From Erysipelotrichaceae bacterium (GTDB lineage Bacteria; Bacillota_I; Bacilli_A; Erysipelotrichales; Erysipelotrichaceae), in contig JAHHRC010000006.1 of NCBI GenBank assembly GCA_020026035.1, positions 1 to 32,981 of the forward strand: a stretch of 32,981 nucleotides of DNA. Direction: 5' to 3'. Both the position numbers and the translations under genes were made by a program. Shown here piece after piece: positions 22,031 through 30,606 of the stretch (its first letter is position 1; each line of letters starts with the position of its first letter). The notes under the pieces are model-generated. The model was not told the DNA's origin. It ran no database searches and worked only from the letters and a program-made list of their open reading frames with translations.

Positions 22031-22405
22031 ATGAAGAATATTAAGTTCTTATCTATTCTTTGTATTATGGCAGTTTCACTTAGTTTTCTCTCAGTGAATG
22101 CTTATAATGAGAAGTTAGAAGATCATCGGGTAATTTACAATTACTGGAGCCAAGGAAATCATTCGAAAATGTTTTGGACAGGTGTTGTAAATAAAGTGAA
22201 TTACGACGAGTATAAGCCTTGTGTGGGACCTTATGGAAGCGAATACACATGCGGAACTGCTGCAAAATGTGGAGAATACCAAGAATACGGATGGTGGATT
22301 AACAACCAAAGATGGTCTAATAAGATTTGTCACGGGTTAGAAACTTCATATGGATCAGGATTGCAGTATTTTGTGACTGCACAGGCTAGTGCCGACGATT
22401 ATTAA
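22031..22405 (+). CDS. Lactococcin-972-like bacteriocin precursor (divergent)
   Basis: 124 residues. A signal peptide (1-24, ending SVNA) is followed by a mature part of about 100 residues rich in Trp, Tyr, Gly and Asn. The stretch YNYWSQGNHSKMFWTGVVN resembles the S-x-Y-x-H-x(n)-H-x-A-x-V segment of lactococcin 972, a lipid-II-binding bacteriocin secreted by the Sec route. Unlike the small Cys-free prototype, this one has four Cys in the mature part (KPC, YTC, AKC, KIC), probably two disulfides. The strongest support is the context: a large membrane protein and an ATPase of the lactococcin-972 transport/immunity type follow directly. Identity as an active bacteriocin is an inference. Confidence 0.7.
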   Translation: MKNIKFLSILCIMAVSLSFLSVNAYNEKLEDHRVIYNYWSQGNHSKMFWTGVVNKVNYDEYKPCVGPYGSEYTCGTAAKCGEYQEYGWWINNQRWSNKICHGLETSYGSGLQYFVTAQASADDY

Positions 22406-22418
22406 GGTGTAATTAGAT

Positions 22419-24482
22419 ATGAGAAAAAAGATACATATCGTTGTCTTTTTACTCTCAATCTTTATAACGATTGTAGCGACATTGATTTTTGATAGTGTCG
22501 CTACTTCTATTTCGTTTAATTCGTTAGACTATTGGACGAGTGAGAAGAGAGTTGAAAGTTATACGATTACAAGTGTAGTGAATGATGTTGATCCAGTAGT
22601 ATTCCATGAGCGGTTGAATGAAATTGCGAAAAATAATCATTTAATTGTATTGAAAATGGATTTTGGGACTACGAATGAAGGATTAAGTACAGTTTCGTTA
22701 TACGCAAGTGATAATGATACGTATTTGACTACTTATGGGATGCTTGAAAAAGGGAAAATTGATTTAAGTGACAAGACTCATTATTATACTTCAAGCGCTG
22801 AAGATCGCAGGTTTAAGCTTGTTGGTTTAGGTGGTTCGAATGACGCAATTACATCTATCGTTAACGATCCTTTGAACTATGGATTTTATAATTTCATCTG
22901 TCTAGATGGGGCGATGGAAGAAAATATAGCTTCGTTCAATGCGGAAATGAAAGAGAATTATCCGCAGTTTGAAATGTCATTATCATATGCAGTAAACCAA
23001 GCCTATGTGAAGCCGTTTCAGTTTATTAACACAGGAGCATTGACATATTACAAGAAGATGAAGTTTGCTATTTCGTTTGCATTAGTCATCTTATTATACA
23101 TGAGCGTCTTTTTTGAGGCGAAAAAAGTATCAATATATAAAATAGAAGGCTATTCTGATTTGGAAATTTATTGGAATATGTTTTTGAAGCCATACTTAGT
23201 GGATGCCGTAGTTTTGATGGCGTTTGTTTTATTATGTGGTGCTATTTTTTATTGTGGTAGTGTAATCAGCTTGAAGTATTTCTTAATTGTGTTTGCAAGC
23301 CAATTTGCACAGGTTCATTGTATTTCGATTGTATATTCATTGCTTGTGCTTGGTATCATACAGCTGTTACCAATTAAGAACGGAATTCGGGGAAAAAATC
23401 ATTTACAGCAGGTCTTTGTTAGTACGCTATTTGTGAAGTGTATGGTTGTCTTAGTGGCAATTCCATTGGTGGTTCCAGGAATTAAGAATATGTATTATAT
23501 GGCTTTGATGGCTTCTAGATATAATGCTGTGAATCAAAAGCTTGCGAATATGTACCAGATTACAACGCAAATAGATTCACAATATCATCGAGAGATTGCG
23601 ACACCGAAGTATATTGCAATCAAAGACCGATTGATTAATGAAGTGGAATTATCGATGTGTTCGAGCGGCTACTATATGGATGAGCATGGACAGGTTTATC
23701 CAGATATAAAGATGTATTTCTTGGATCAAGTAGAAGTTTGTAAACAGATGATGGATGCAAGCTTATTCAAAGAGGATGAGATTTATATCTTCCATCGCAA
23801 AGGATATCCATTTGACGAACAATTGTTTCAAGATTACGCAGATTTTTGCACATACCAAAAGCGTAATGTGAATGTTGTTGAATATGACCACCCAGTGTAT
23901 TTGGATGGGTTAATACAATTATTGGTGAGTGACGAGATTGATTATGAAAATCCGGTTCTTTATATTCCCGTAGATGATCAGTTCCTCGGACAAATTCATT
24001 TTGGATTGTTTACGTTTGATGGATCTTTGACAGAAGCACAAAATTATCTAGATCGCGTGTTTATTGAAGGTGGATATGGGCATGTATTCCGTGTGGGAAG
24101 TTATGCCGGTAGTTATCGTTCATTATATAAGGTTCGATTTTTAGAGTACATGCATGATACCGTGTTGTGGTGTATTGTGATGATATCTTATGTGTTGCTT
24201 ACGAGTATGTTGATTGATATTGACGCGAAAAATCATTATAAGAAATACTATATTTCTTATGTGGAAGGAGTAAATCCGGCACCGTTTATGATGTATGCGA
24301 AAAAGATATGCATTCCTACGATCATCGTGATTGCTATCTATTCCTTGCAACATCGAATAGATTTCGTGTGGAAGGATTTAGGTGTTTGGGTCGCTGTTTT
24401 CGGATCGATTGAAGTGTTGTTCTATTTAAAGTTTATACAACGGTTAGCGAAAGGAAGAGAAAAACATGGACGTGCAGATTAA
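22419..24482 (+). CDS. Bacteriocin-associated integral membrane protein (DUF1430 type)
   Basis: 687 residues, normal for the TIGR01654 family that accompanies lactococcin-972-type bacteriocins. One N-terminal helix (9-31), an extracytoplasmic domain to about 205, four helices at about 210-365, a second extracytoplasmic domain to about 570, and three C-terminal helices give a MacB-like double arrangement. The segment GHVFRVGSYAGSYRSLYKVRFLEYMHD before the last helices is the region covered by DUF1430. With the downstream ATPase it forms an ABC system thought to give immunity or to handle the bacteriocin. It begins 13 bases after the bacteriocin stop and overlaps the ATPase start by 17 bases. 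Confidence 0.85.
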   Translation: MRKKIHIVVFLLSIFITIVATLIFDSVATSISFNSLDYWTSEKRVESYTITSVVNDVDPVVFHERLNEIAKNNHLIVLKMDFGTTNEGLSTVSLYASDNDTYLTTYGMLEKGKIDLSDKTHYYTSSAEDRRFKLVGLGGSNDAITSIVNDPLNYGFYNFICLDGAMEENIASFNAEMKENYPQFEMSLSYAVNQAYVKPFQFINTGALTYYKKMKFAISFALVILLYMSVFFEAKKVSIYKIEGYSDLEIYWNMFLKPYLVDAVVLMAFVLLCGAIFYCGSVISLKYFLIVFASQFAQVHCISIVYSLLVLGIIQLLPIKNGIRGKNHLQQVFVSTLFVKCMVVLVAIPLVVPGIKNMYYMALMASRYNAVNQKLANMYQITTQIDSQYHREIATPKYIAIKDRLINEVELSMCSSGYYMDEHGQVYPDIKMYFLDQVEVCKQMMDASLFKEDEIYIFHRKGYPFDEQLFQDYADFCTYQKRNVNVVEYDHPVYLDGLIQLLVSDEIDYENPVLYIPVDDQFLGQIHFGLFTFDGSLTEAQNYLDRVFIEGGYGHVFRVGSYAGSYRSLYKVRFLEYMHDTVLWCIVMISYVLLTSMLIDIDAKNHYKKYYISYVEGVNPAPFMMYAKKICIPTIIVIAIYSLQHRIDFVWKDLGVWVAVFGSIEVLFYLKFIQRLAKGREKHGRAD

Positions 24483-25107
24483 AGATTTAAAAAAGTCCTT
24501 TGGCGACTTTGTGTTGTTTGATGGTTTGAATGTAACAATAGAAACAGGAAAGATTACTTGTATCTATGGTGCGAGCGGCTGTGGAAAAACGACTTTGTTA
24601 GACATGATTGGTCAGATTCAACCATTTGATTGTGGTTCAATTCTTTATGATGGACATGCAATTCGCAATAAGAAGGAACGGAAGAAATTCTTGCAAAAGG
24701 ATGTTGGATTTATCTTTCAAGATTATGGCTTAATTGAAAATGATACCGTGAAAGATAATTTACAGCTCATGCATTGTGCAAAGACAGATCAAGAGTTTAC
24801 AAGAAAGGCGAAAAAGATTTTGAAACAGTTGAACTTGGATGAATCATATTTGAAACGTAAAGTATACGGTCTTTCTGGTGGTGAGCAACAAAGAGTAACA
24901 ATTGCTAAGATTTTATTGAAACATCCATCCATGATTTTAGCGGATGAACCTACTGCATCTTTGGATGAAGACAATAAGAAAATCGTTTTGCGTTTCTTGC
25001 GTTCTTATTGTGACGAAGGCAACACTGTTGTGATTGTGAGTCATGAAAAGGAAATTGTTGAGTTTGCGGATGTATGTATTGATTTAGAGGATTTAAAAAC
25101 AAGATGA
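24466..25107 (+). CDS. ABC ATPase of lactococcin-972 group
   Basis: 213 residues: Walker A GASGCGKTT, Q-loop FQDYG, signature LSGGEQQR, Walker B MILADEPTASLD, H-loop VSHE. The short length and FQDYGLIEN block fit the putative bacteriocin-export/immunity ATPases found beside lactococcin-972-type genes. It overlaps the preceding membrane protein gene, so the two are translationally coupled. It is the last gene of the three-gene cassette, closed by a terminator shared with mutY. Confidence 0.9.
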   Translation: MDVQIKDLKKSFGDFVLFDGLNVTIETGKITCIYGASGCGKTTLLDMIGQIQPFDCGSILYDGHAIRNKKERKKFLQKDVGFIFQDYGLIENDTVKDNLQLMHCAKTDQEFTRKAKKILKQLNLDESYLKRKVYGLSGGEQQRVTIAKILLKHPSMILADEPTASLDEDNKKIVLRFLRSYCDEGNTVVIVSHEKEIVEFADVCIDLEDLKTR

Positions 25108-25114
25108 GACACTT

Positions 25115-25145
25115 AAAAAGCCATGACGAGAGGTCATGACTTTTT
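25115..25145. terminator. Bidirectional terminator between bacteriocin cassette and mutY
   Basis: AAAAAG-C-CATGAC and GTCATG-A-CTTTTT form a stem with one mismatch and a short loop, with A-run on one side and T-run on the other, so it can serve both converging transcripts. The mutY stop codon (minus strand, 25136-25134) lies inside the stem. Confidence 0.85.
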
Positions 25146-26216
25146 AGTTAAGATGTAATCTTTGATTGGTTTAAAGGCAGAAGGAATGGCGATGGTGTTG
25201 AGGTCCTTATAAGATAGGATGAGGCTATTTTCTTGTAGAAGAGGTGTTAGGTCCTTGACTTCTATTTCATAGACATCCATATGCCATTCGATGTGTGAGA
25301 AGATGTGTTTGTAGGTGAATGCTTTTTGCATAGAGAGGATGGTTAGGCTGTTGAGTTGTTGTTTTAGTTTTTTTGGGGATTGTTTTTCATCGATTCCATA
25401 GAATTCATAAAGATTCGCAAGAAGGCCGGTTGGCTTTCTTTTTTGAATGTAGTAGTTGTCATCTTGTTTTAGAATCAGGACGGTTCGTTTTTGGATGGTG
25501 CGGCGTTTGCTTGGTGAGCGGTATGGGATGCGGTTTGTGGTTTGTGTTTGGTAAGCTTTGCATGATTTGTTGAGAGGGCAGTTTTGGCAGTTTGGAGTGC
25601 CATTTGGTACACAAATTAAGGCACCTAGTTCCATGAGTGATTGGGTTAGCGTGCTATAGGCGTTTGTGTCTTTCTTTAATAGGAAGGTTTCGTTTTGTTG
25701 GTAGAAGGTATTGAGTACGTCTTCGAATTGTGTTCTTGTGTAGGGGTCTTTGATGTCGTGTTCATAGGCAAATAGGCGGGCGAGTACGCGTAGAACATTG
25801 CCATCTACGGCGGCGATTGGTTGGTTGTAGGCAATACTGGCGATGGCACCTGCAGTATATGGGCCAATGCCTGGTAGGCTGAGTAGGTCTTTGTGGTTGT
25901 TTGGTAGGGTTGCTTGGTGGTTGTTAGTGAGTTCGATGGCGCATTTTTTGAGGTTTCTAGCACGGTTGTAATAGCCAAGTCCTTCCCAGAGTTTCATGAG
26001 TTTGTCATCATCGATTTCACTGAGTTCTTTGATGGTTGGAACTTCTTGTTTGAAGGCGATGAATTTCTCTTTGACTGCTTCTACCCGTGTTTGTTGTAAC
26101 ATGATTTCAGAGAGGTAGACATCATAGGCATTATTGGTGTCGCGCCATGGGAGGCTTCGTTTGTTTTGGTAGTACCAATCCATTAAAGGGATGGCGTGTT
26201 CTTTCGTAAATTTCAT
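25134..26216 (-). CDS. mutY: A/G-specific adenine DNA glycosylase MutY
   Basis: 360 residues from the ATG at 26216, which places the catalytic Glu at E37 (EIMLQQTRVE) and the catalytic Asp at D138 (AVDGNVLRV), the same numbers as in Escherichia coli MutY. A helix-hairpin-helix LPGIGPYTAGAIA (114-126) and a Fe-S motif with Cys at 202, 210, 213 and 219 follow; the first spacing is seven residues rather than the usual six. The C-terminal third is the NUDIX-like domain that reads 8-oxoG. It removes adenine from A:8-oxoG pairs. An upstream in-frame start at 26288 adds a sequence not seen in the family and is rejected. Confidence 0.96.
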   Translation of the reverse strand: MKFTKEHAIPLMDWYYQNKRSLPWRDTNNAYDVYLSEIMLQQTRVEAVKEKFIAFKQEVPTIKELSEIDDDKLMKLWEGLGYYNRARNLKKCAIELTNNHQATLPNNHKDLLSLPGIGPYTAGAIASIAYNQPIAAVDGNVLRVLARLFAYEHDIKDPYTRTQFEDVLNTFYQQNETFLLKKDTNAYSTLTQSLMELGALICVPNGTPNCQNCPLNKSCKAYQTQTTNRIPYRSPSKRRTIQKRTVLILKQDDNYYIQKRKPTGLLANLYEFYGIDEKQSPKKLKQQLNSLTILSMQKAFTYKHIFSHIEWHMDVYEIEVKDLTPLLQENSLILSYKDLNTIAIPSAFKPIKDYILTKKS

Positions 26217-26262
26217 AATTCCATTGTAACAAGGAAATGAGTTGTGGTTGGTGGTTTTGCTC

Positions 26263-26293
26263 AAAAGAAAAAGGCTTGCGGTGTACAAGCCTT
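26263..26293 (-). terminator. Terminator of the uracil/xanthine permease gene
   Basis: Read on the minus strand, AAGGCTTG (26293-26286) pairs with CAAGCCTT (26278-26271) across a 7-base loop, followed by TTTTTCTTTT. It lies 6 bases past the permease stop. Confidence 0.88.
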
Positions 26294-26299
26294 TGTTTG

Positions 26300-27670
26300 T
26301 TAGAGAAGATCGGTATCGATTTCTTCTTCCTCAATGACTTCTTTGGCAAGCATGTTGTTTACTAGGATTCCTAGAATCAAGGCACATGCGACGGATGTGA
26401 TGGTCACATTTCCAAAGTTTAGAGTCATATTTCCGATACCTGCAATAAGGATTGCGGATACGACGAAGAGGTTTCGGTTTTGATCAAGTGGTACGTTTTG
26501 AATCATCTTTAGACCAGATACGGCGATGAATCCGTAAAGGGCCATACATACACCACCCATTACACAGGATGGGATGGTTGTAATAAAGGCGATGACTGGG
26601 GCTAGGAAGGATAGTAGGATACATTCGATTGCGGCTGTCACAATGGTCGCAACGGATGCGTTTCTTGTAATAGCTACACAAGCAACGGATTCTCCGTAAG
26701 TTGTGTTTGGACATCCTCCAAATAGAGCGCCAACGATGGATCCAATACCATCACCTAGAAGTGTTTTATCAAGACCTGGATCGGTTAGTAGGTCTTTGTT
26801 TATAACGCTCGAAATGTTTTTGTGGTCAGCGATATGTTCGGCGAAGACGACAAAGGATACGGGAATGTAGGCAACGGCGATGGTTGTAATGTAGGTGGCG
26901 TCTAGTTCTTTTACACCAGCAAATGCTTTTGGGAATGTGAAGTCTGGTACTTGGAAGAAGGTTTGTAGGGTGACACCATTTGTGGTTAAGGCTTCAATGG
27001 CGCTGAAGTTGATAATTTGTAGATATGGGTTATTTGTTTTAAAGCCGATGACGGTGAAGATTGCAGCGGCTGTATAGCCGGCTAGGATTCCGATAATGAA
27101 GGGAATCATTTTGGCTTTCTTCGATCCGTAGGTACTTACTAACATCGTTGTGAATAAGGCAATTAAACCACAAAGAACAGCGATGTTTGTTTTTTCGTTT
27201 GTAACAGATGAAACAGATAAGTTGTGAATGGCAGATCCTGCAAGGGATAAACCGATAATGGATACGGTTGGGCCAATGACAACTGGGGGCATTAGTTTGT
27301 TAATCCAATCCACACCGACCTTGCGGACGATGAGGGCGATAATGACATAGGTTAAACCTGCAAAGGTTACGCCTAATAAAAGACCGGCATATCCTGCTTG
27401 AAGCGATACTGCTCCAGCGAAGCCGGCGATCATGGATCCAATAAATGCAAAAGAAGAACCCAAAAATACAGGGCTCTTCTTATTGGTGATTAAAATGTAA
27501 GTAAGGGTACCGAGTCCTGCTCCGAATAGTGCTGCGGCAGTTGACATTTCGTTTCCAACGATTAAAGGAACAGCGATGGTCGCAGCCATAATAGCGAGTA
27601 CTTGTTGGAAACCGAAAAGAATCAATTGCTTGAAAGTTGGTCGATCTTGAACATCATAAACTAATCTCAT
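26300..27670 (-). CDS. NCS2-family uracil/xanthine permease (UraA/PyrP-like)
   Basis: 456 residues from the ATG at 27670, which has GGAGG (27680-27676) at 5-base spacing; the longer open frame to 27982 overlaps the divergent gene and is rejected. Fourteen hydrophobic helices are expected in a UraA fold. Diagnostic blocks are the N-terminal LFGFQQVLAIMAATIAVPLIV, the Glu-containing FAEHIADH and the NCS2 signature GGCPNTTYGESVACVAITR. FAEH with GGCPNTTYGE is the uracil-type pattern. It would import uracil (or another nucleobase) with protons. No PyrR-binding leader or purine riboswitch is evident in the short 5' region. Confidence 0.93.
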   Translation of the reverse strand: MRLVYDVQDRPTFKQLILFGFQQVLAIMAATIAVPLIVGNEMSTAAALFGAGLGTLTYILITNKKSPVFLGSSFAFIGSMIAGFAGAVSLQAGYAGLLLGVTFAGLTYVIIALIVRKVGVDWINKLMPPVVIGPTVSIIGLSLAGSAIHNLSVSSVTNEKTNIAVLCGLIALFTTMLVSTYGSKKAKMIPFIIGILAGYTAAAIFTVIGFKTNNPYLQIINFSAIEALTTNGVTLQTFFQVPDFTFPKAFAGVKELDATYITTIAVAYIPVSFVVFAEHIADHKNISSVINKDLLTDPGLDKTLLGDGIGSIVGALFGGCPNTTYGESVACVAITRNASVATIVTAAIECILLSFLAPVIAFITTIPSCVMGGVCMALYGFIAVSGLKMIQNVPLDQNRNLFVVSAILIAGIGNMTLNFGNVTITSVACALILGILVNNMLAKEVIEEEEIDTDLL

Positions 27671-27707
27671 ATTTACCTCCTTAGTTTCAGTGTTTCTACA
27701 CTTTCGC

Positions 27708-27743
27708 ATGCAAGTATAGCAAAACAGAAGTTGGATTGCTATA
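27708..27743. promoter_or_regulatory. Back-to-back extended -10 promoters for the divergent genes
   Basis: TATAGCAA (27715-27722) and TTGCTATA (27736-27743) are a perfect inverted repeat 13 bases apart. Read outward, each half is an extended -10: TG-C-TATACT on the minus strand for the permease and TG-C-TATAAT on the plus strand for the hydrolase. Neither has a good -35, so the two promoters overlap and probably compete or share a regulator. Confidence 0.65.
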
Positions 27744-27775
27744 ATTATTTCAAAAAATTTTGGAGGATTTAACGT

Positions 27776-28918
27776 ATGGTGGAAAACGGGTTTACGACAC
27801 GGGATTATATAAGATGGAGAGGTGACGTTTCGTTTTCGAAGGATCCTTTTAATAGTGTGGATAATTTGATTTTGAGTGAGCTTTGTTATCTGGATTTTCA
27901 AGAAGTCATTGATCAAAACAAGAAACGGACGCATATGCGTTTGAAGGATTGTTTGCAAAGTGGAAAAGTGCAGGCGATTCATGATGGCTTGATGTTTCGC
28001 GAATCGAGAATGGAGTGTTTTACACTAGCGGCACAAAGTGAGCGCTTTGGAAATATTGAAGTTTGTAATTATGTAGATCTTTTTGATGAAGAAGCGGGCA
28101 TGCAGTTTGCCATGATGGAGTTTCGTTTGGATGCCTTTCATTCCTACATTGCGTATCGAGGGACGGATAATAGCATTTTAGGGTGGAAAGAAGACTTTAT
28201 GATTAGCTTTACGAAGACCAATGCGCAGGTAATGGCAGCGAAGTATTTGGAAGATGTGATTGGTGATTTTGGCTTCCGGAAGTATTTTGTGGGAGGTCAT
28301 TCCAAGGGTGCGAATTTGGCTTTGATTGCTTGTTCAAAACTATCTAAGAAGAAACAAGATCGGATTGTGTCGGTGTTTGATAACGATGGGCCTGGTATTT
28401 GTAAAGATGTCATTGATTTATCGATTGTTGATCCAATCTTTGATCGGGTGGTCGCGATTCAACCAGAGTATTGTGTGGTTGGTCGTTTGTTTGATATGCA
28501 TTTTCCGAATACTACGATTGTTAAGAGTTGGCGTAGTGGCACCAATCAACATGATATTGGCTCTTGGCTAGTTGAAGATCCGCATCATTTGCTTGTCAGT
28601 TTGGAACATGATCCTGGGTCTACTTGGATGGCAAAGGTGTTTAATGAGTGGTGTTTTCAATTGAAGGAAGAAGATCGTAGAGCTTTTGTGGAGGAGTTTT
28701 TTGATAGCTTGCTTGCAACGGGAGCGAAGGATTTTGATCAGTTGGAAGAAAATCGCTATGAAGGGGTGTTGAAGGCGCTATTGAAAACGAGTCCGAATGT
28801 GAAGGATGCTGGGTGGTTACTACCAAAAACGGCGATGCAGATTGGGGTTAAGATGATGCAAGATTCCTTCCATGAGGGAATTGGTTCAAAGCGTAAGAAG
28901 CGTAAAGGGGAACTATAA
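27776..28918 (+). CDS. DUF2974 (Mbeg1-like) alpha/beta hydrolase
   Basis: 380 residues. The lipase-type nucleophile elbow GGHSKGANLA (Ser in G-H-S-K-G) lies in the middle, preceded by FHSYIAYRGTDNSILGWKEDF, the substrate-side loop typical of DUF2974, and followed by VFDNDGPG, a candidate acid region. Members are predicted cytosolic serine hydrolases; the substrate is unknown. GGAGG at 10-base spacing supports the ATG at 27776. Its stop codon overlaps the next start (TAATG), so it is co-translated with the radical SAM gene. The C-terminus is strongly basic (SKRKKRKGEL). Confidence 0.85.
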   Translation: MVENGFTTRDYIRWRGDVSFSKDPFNSVDNLILSELCYLDFQEVIDQNKKRTHMRLKDCLQSGKVQAIHDGLMFRESRMECFTLAAQSERFGNIEVCNYVDLFDEEAGMQFAMMEFRLDAFHSYIAYRGTDNSILGWKEDFMISFTKTNAQVMAAKYLEDVIGDFGFRKYFVGGHSKGANLALIACSKLSKKKQDRIVSVFDNDGPGICKDVIDLSIVDPIFDRVVAIQPEYCVVGRLFDMHFPNTTIVKSWRSGTNQHDIGSWLVEDPHHLLVSLEHDPGSTWMAKVFNEWCFQLKEEDRRAFVEEFFDSLLATGAKDFDQLEENRYEGVLKALLKTSPNVKDAGWLLPKTAMQIGVKMMQDSFHEGIGSKRKKRKGEL

Positions 28919-29850
28919 TGGAGCGTTATTATAGTTTTCCTAGGTTTTGTAAAGATACCTTTCAACATAAGTTGTTTAAAGTGCCACTTGATGCAGGGTT
29001 TACGTGTCCAAATCGAGACGGGACAAATGGTAAGCGTGGTTGTATTTTCTGTAGTGAAGGTGGTTCGGGTGATTTTGCCTATCCGTATCATGGGCAAGAG
29101 TTAGAGTTTGATACGATTCCATATATCAATCATTCACTAGAGGCAAGAGGTAATTACATTGGCTATTTTCAAGCCTATACGAATACGTATGGAACAAAGG
29201 AACATTTGTATTTCTTGTATGATTCTTGTTTGAAACAAGAAGAGATTCGGGGAATATCAATAGGGACACGAGCAGATTGTGTTGGCGATGATGTCATTGC
29301 GGTATTAAAAGAGCTAAAGGAAAAGTATCCAAAGAAGTTTATTTGGGTAGAACTTGGTTTACAGACCAAACATGAAAAGACGGCAAGATGGATGCGAAGA
29401 GGCTATCCATTAGAAGTGTTTACGGATACGGTTGAGCGGTTGAAAGCGATTGGTGTACCGGTGATTGTGCATGTGATTCTAGGTTTGTATGGTGAAGGGA
29501 AGAAGGAAGTTGTTGAAACGATTTCTTACTTGAACAAGCTTGGTGTAAGTGGTGTGAAGTTACAGTTGTTACATGTATTGGAGAATACGGATTTAGCGAC
29601 GTTTTATCGCAATGCGAAGATGGATGTGTTGAGTTATGATGAATACATTGATTTGTTAGTAGAATGTATTGCGCATTTGGATCCTTCGATTGTGATTCAT
29701 CGATTGACAGGGGATGGACCAAAGGAGTTGTTAGTAGCTCCGACGTGGTCTTTGAATAAACGTAAGGTGATGAATGAATTGAATCATCGCTTAAAGGAAT
29801 TAAATATTGTGCAAGGTTGCAAGATGGATGGTGAGATATGGAACGATTAA
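28918..29850 (+). CDS. TIGR01212-family radical SAM protein (YhcC-like)
   Basis: 310 residues. The Fe-S Cys set is CPNRDGTNGKRGCIFC (about residues 30-45), the long-spaced C-x11-C-x2-C arrangement typical of YhcC/TIGR01212 rather than the ordinary C-x3-C-x2-C. FQAYTNTY, GTRADC and the later LQTKHEKTARWMRRGY and VHVILGLYGEG are further family blocks. These proteins are related to tRNA-modifying and ThiH/Elp3-like enzymes; a role in RNA modification is plausible but not established here. It overlaps the TRIC gene by 13 bases. Confidence 0.92.
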   Translation: MERYYSFPRFCKDTFQHKLFKVPLDAGFTCPNRDGTNGKRGCIFCSEGGSGDFAYPYHGQELEFDTIPYINHSLEARGNYIGYFQAYTNTYGTKEHLYFLYDSCLKQEEIRGISIGTRADCVGDDVIAVLKELKEKYPKKFIWVELGLQTKHEKTARWMRRGYPLEVFTDTVERLKAIGVPVIVHVILGLYGEGKKEVVETISYLNKLGVSGVKLQLLHVLENTDLATFYRNAKMDVLSYDEYIDLLVECIAHLDPSIVIHRLTGDGPKELLVAPTWSLNKRKVMNELNHRLKELNIVQGCKMDGEIWND

Positions 29851-30521
29851 CGATGTTTTTTGACATGATTGGGACGATTGCGTTTGCGATTTCCGGGGCG
29901 ATGGTTGGTATTCGGAAACGGACGGATTTGTTTGGTGTATGTGCGCTTGGAATTGTGACGGCTACAGGTGGCGGTGTGATTCGCGATATGATTTTAGGGA
30001 TTAATCCACCGACGAGTTTTAAAGAGCCGATTTATGTGATGAGTGCGTTTGTGAGTTCGTTGGCGGTGTTTGCGTTTTTTGCGCTGAAGTTGCACCAGGG
30101 GCATCAGTTTACACGACGTGATTATCGGAAGATGCTTTTGTATATGGATTCGATTGGTTTAGGTAGTTTTACGGTGGCGGGTGTTCGTACGGCGTTTTTT
30201 GCGTTTGATCATCATTACTGGTTTACTTGTTTGTTTTGTGGTGTTGTGACTGGTGTAGGTGGTGGTTTATTGCGTGATATTTTTGTGGATACCTTGCCGG
30301 ATATTTTCTATAAGTATATTTATGCGGTGGCTTCGTTGTTTGGGGCGATTCTTTCCTATTTGTTGTTTTTCTATGGGTTTGATAAGTTAGCGATTTGGGT
30401 TCCGATTGTGGCGACGTTTGTGTTGCGTATGCTAGCTAGTAAGTATAAATGGGAGTTACCGAAGGTTACTGACTTTGACGATTCGAGTGAAAGTGAAGTC
30501 GTGTTCCATCAAAACGTGTGA
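29838..30521 (+). CDS. TRIC-type cation channel family protein (UPF0126, YicG/YadS-like)
   Basis: 227 residues with seven hydrophobic helices in two repeats. Each repeat contains the glycine-rich hallmark followed by Arg-Asp: TATGGGVIRDMILG and VGGGLLRDIFVD. Prokaryotic members form trimeric intracellular cation channel-like K+/Na+ pores; others were annotated as possible glycine transporters, so ion selectivity stays open. The gene overlaps the radical SAM gene. The C-terminal 20 residues are acidic and look disordered. Confidence 0.9.
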   Translation: MERLTMFFDMIGTIAFAISGAMVGIRKRTDLFGVCALGIVTATGGGVIRDMILGINPPTSFKEPIYVMSAFVSSLAVFAFFALKLHQGHQFTRRDYRKMLLYMDSIGLGSFTVAGVRTAFFAFDHHYWFTCLFCGVVTGVGGGLLRDIFVDTLPDIFYKYIYAVASLFGAILSYLLFFYGFDKLAIWVPIVATFVLRMLASKYKWELPKVTDFDDSSESEVVFHQNV

Positions 30522-30553
30522 TAAATTGATGGTTTTGTACAAGTTATTTTGTC

Positions 30554-30582
30554 TTGAATGCCTTTCTTTATTCTGTTACATT
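30554..30582 (+). promoter_or_regulatory. Promoter of the Na/Pi cotransporter gene
   Basis: TTGAAT (30554-30559) and an extended -10 TG-T-TACATT (30574-30582) are 17 bases apart, placing the start of transcription about 20 bases before the ATG. Confidence 0.65.
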
Positions 30583-30606
30583 TAACATGAACCTGTTGGG
30601 GTTTAA

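Noticed and set aside
27671..27982. N-terminal extension of the uracil/xanthine permease.
   Set aside because: It overlaps the divergent hydrolase gene and both promoters; the internal ATG at 27670 has a strong ribosome site and gives the normal family length.
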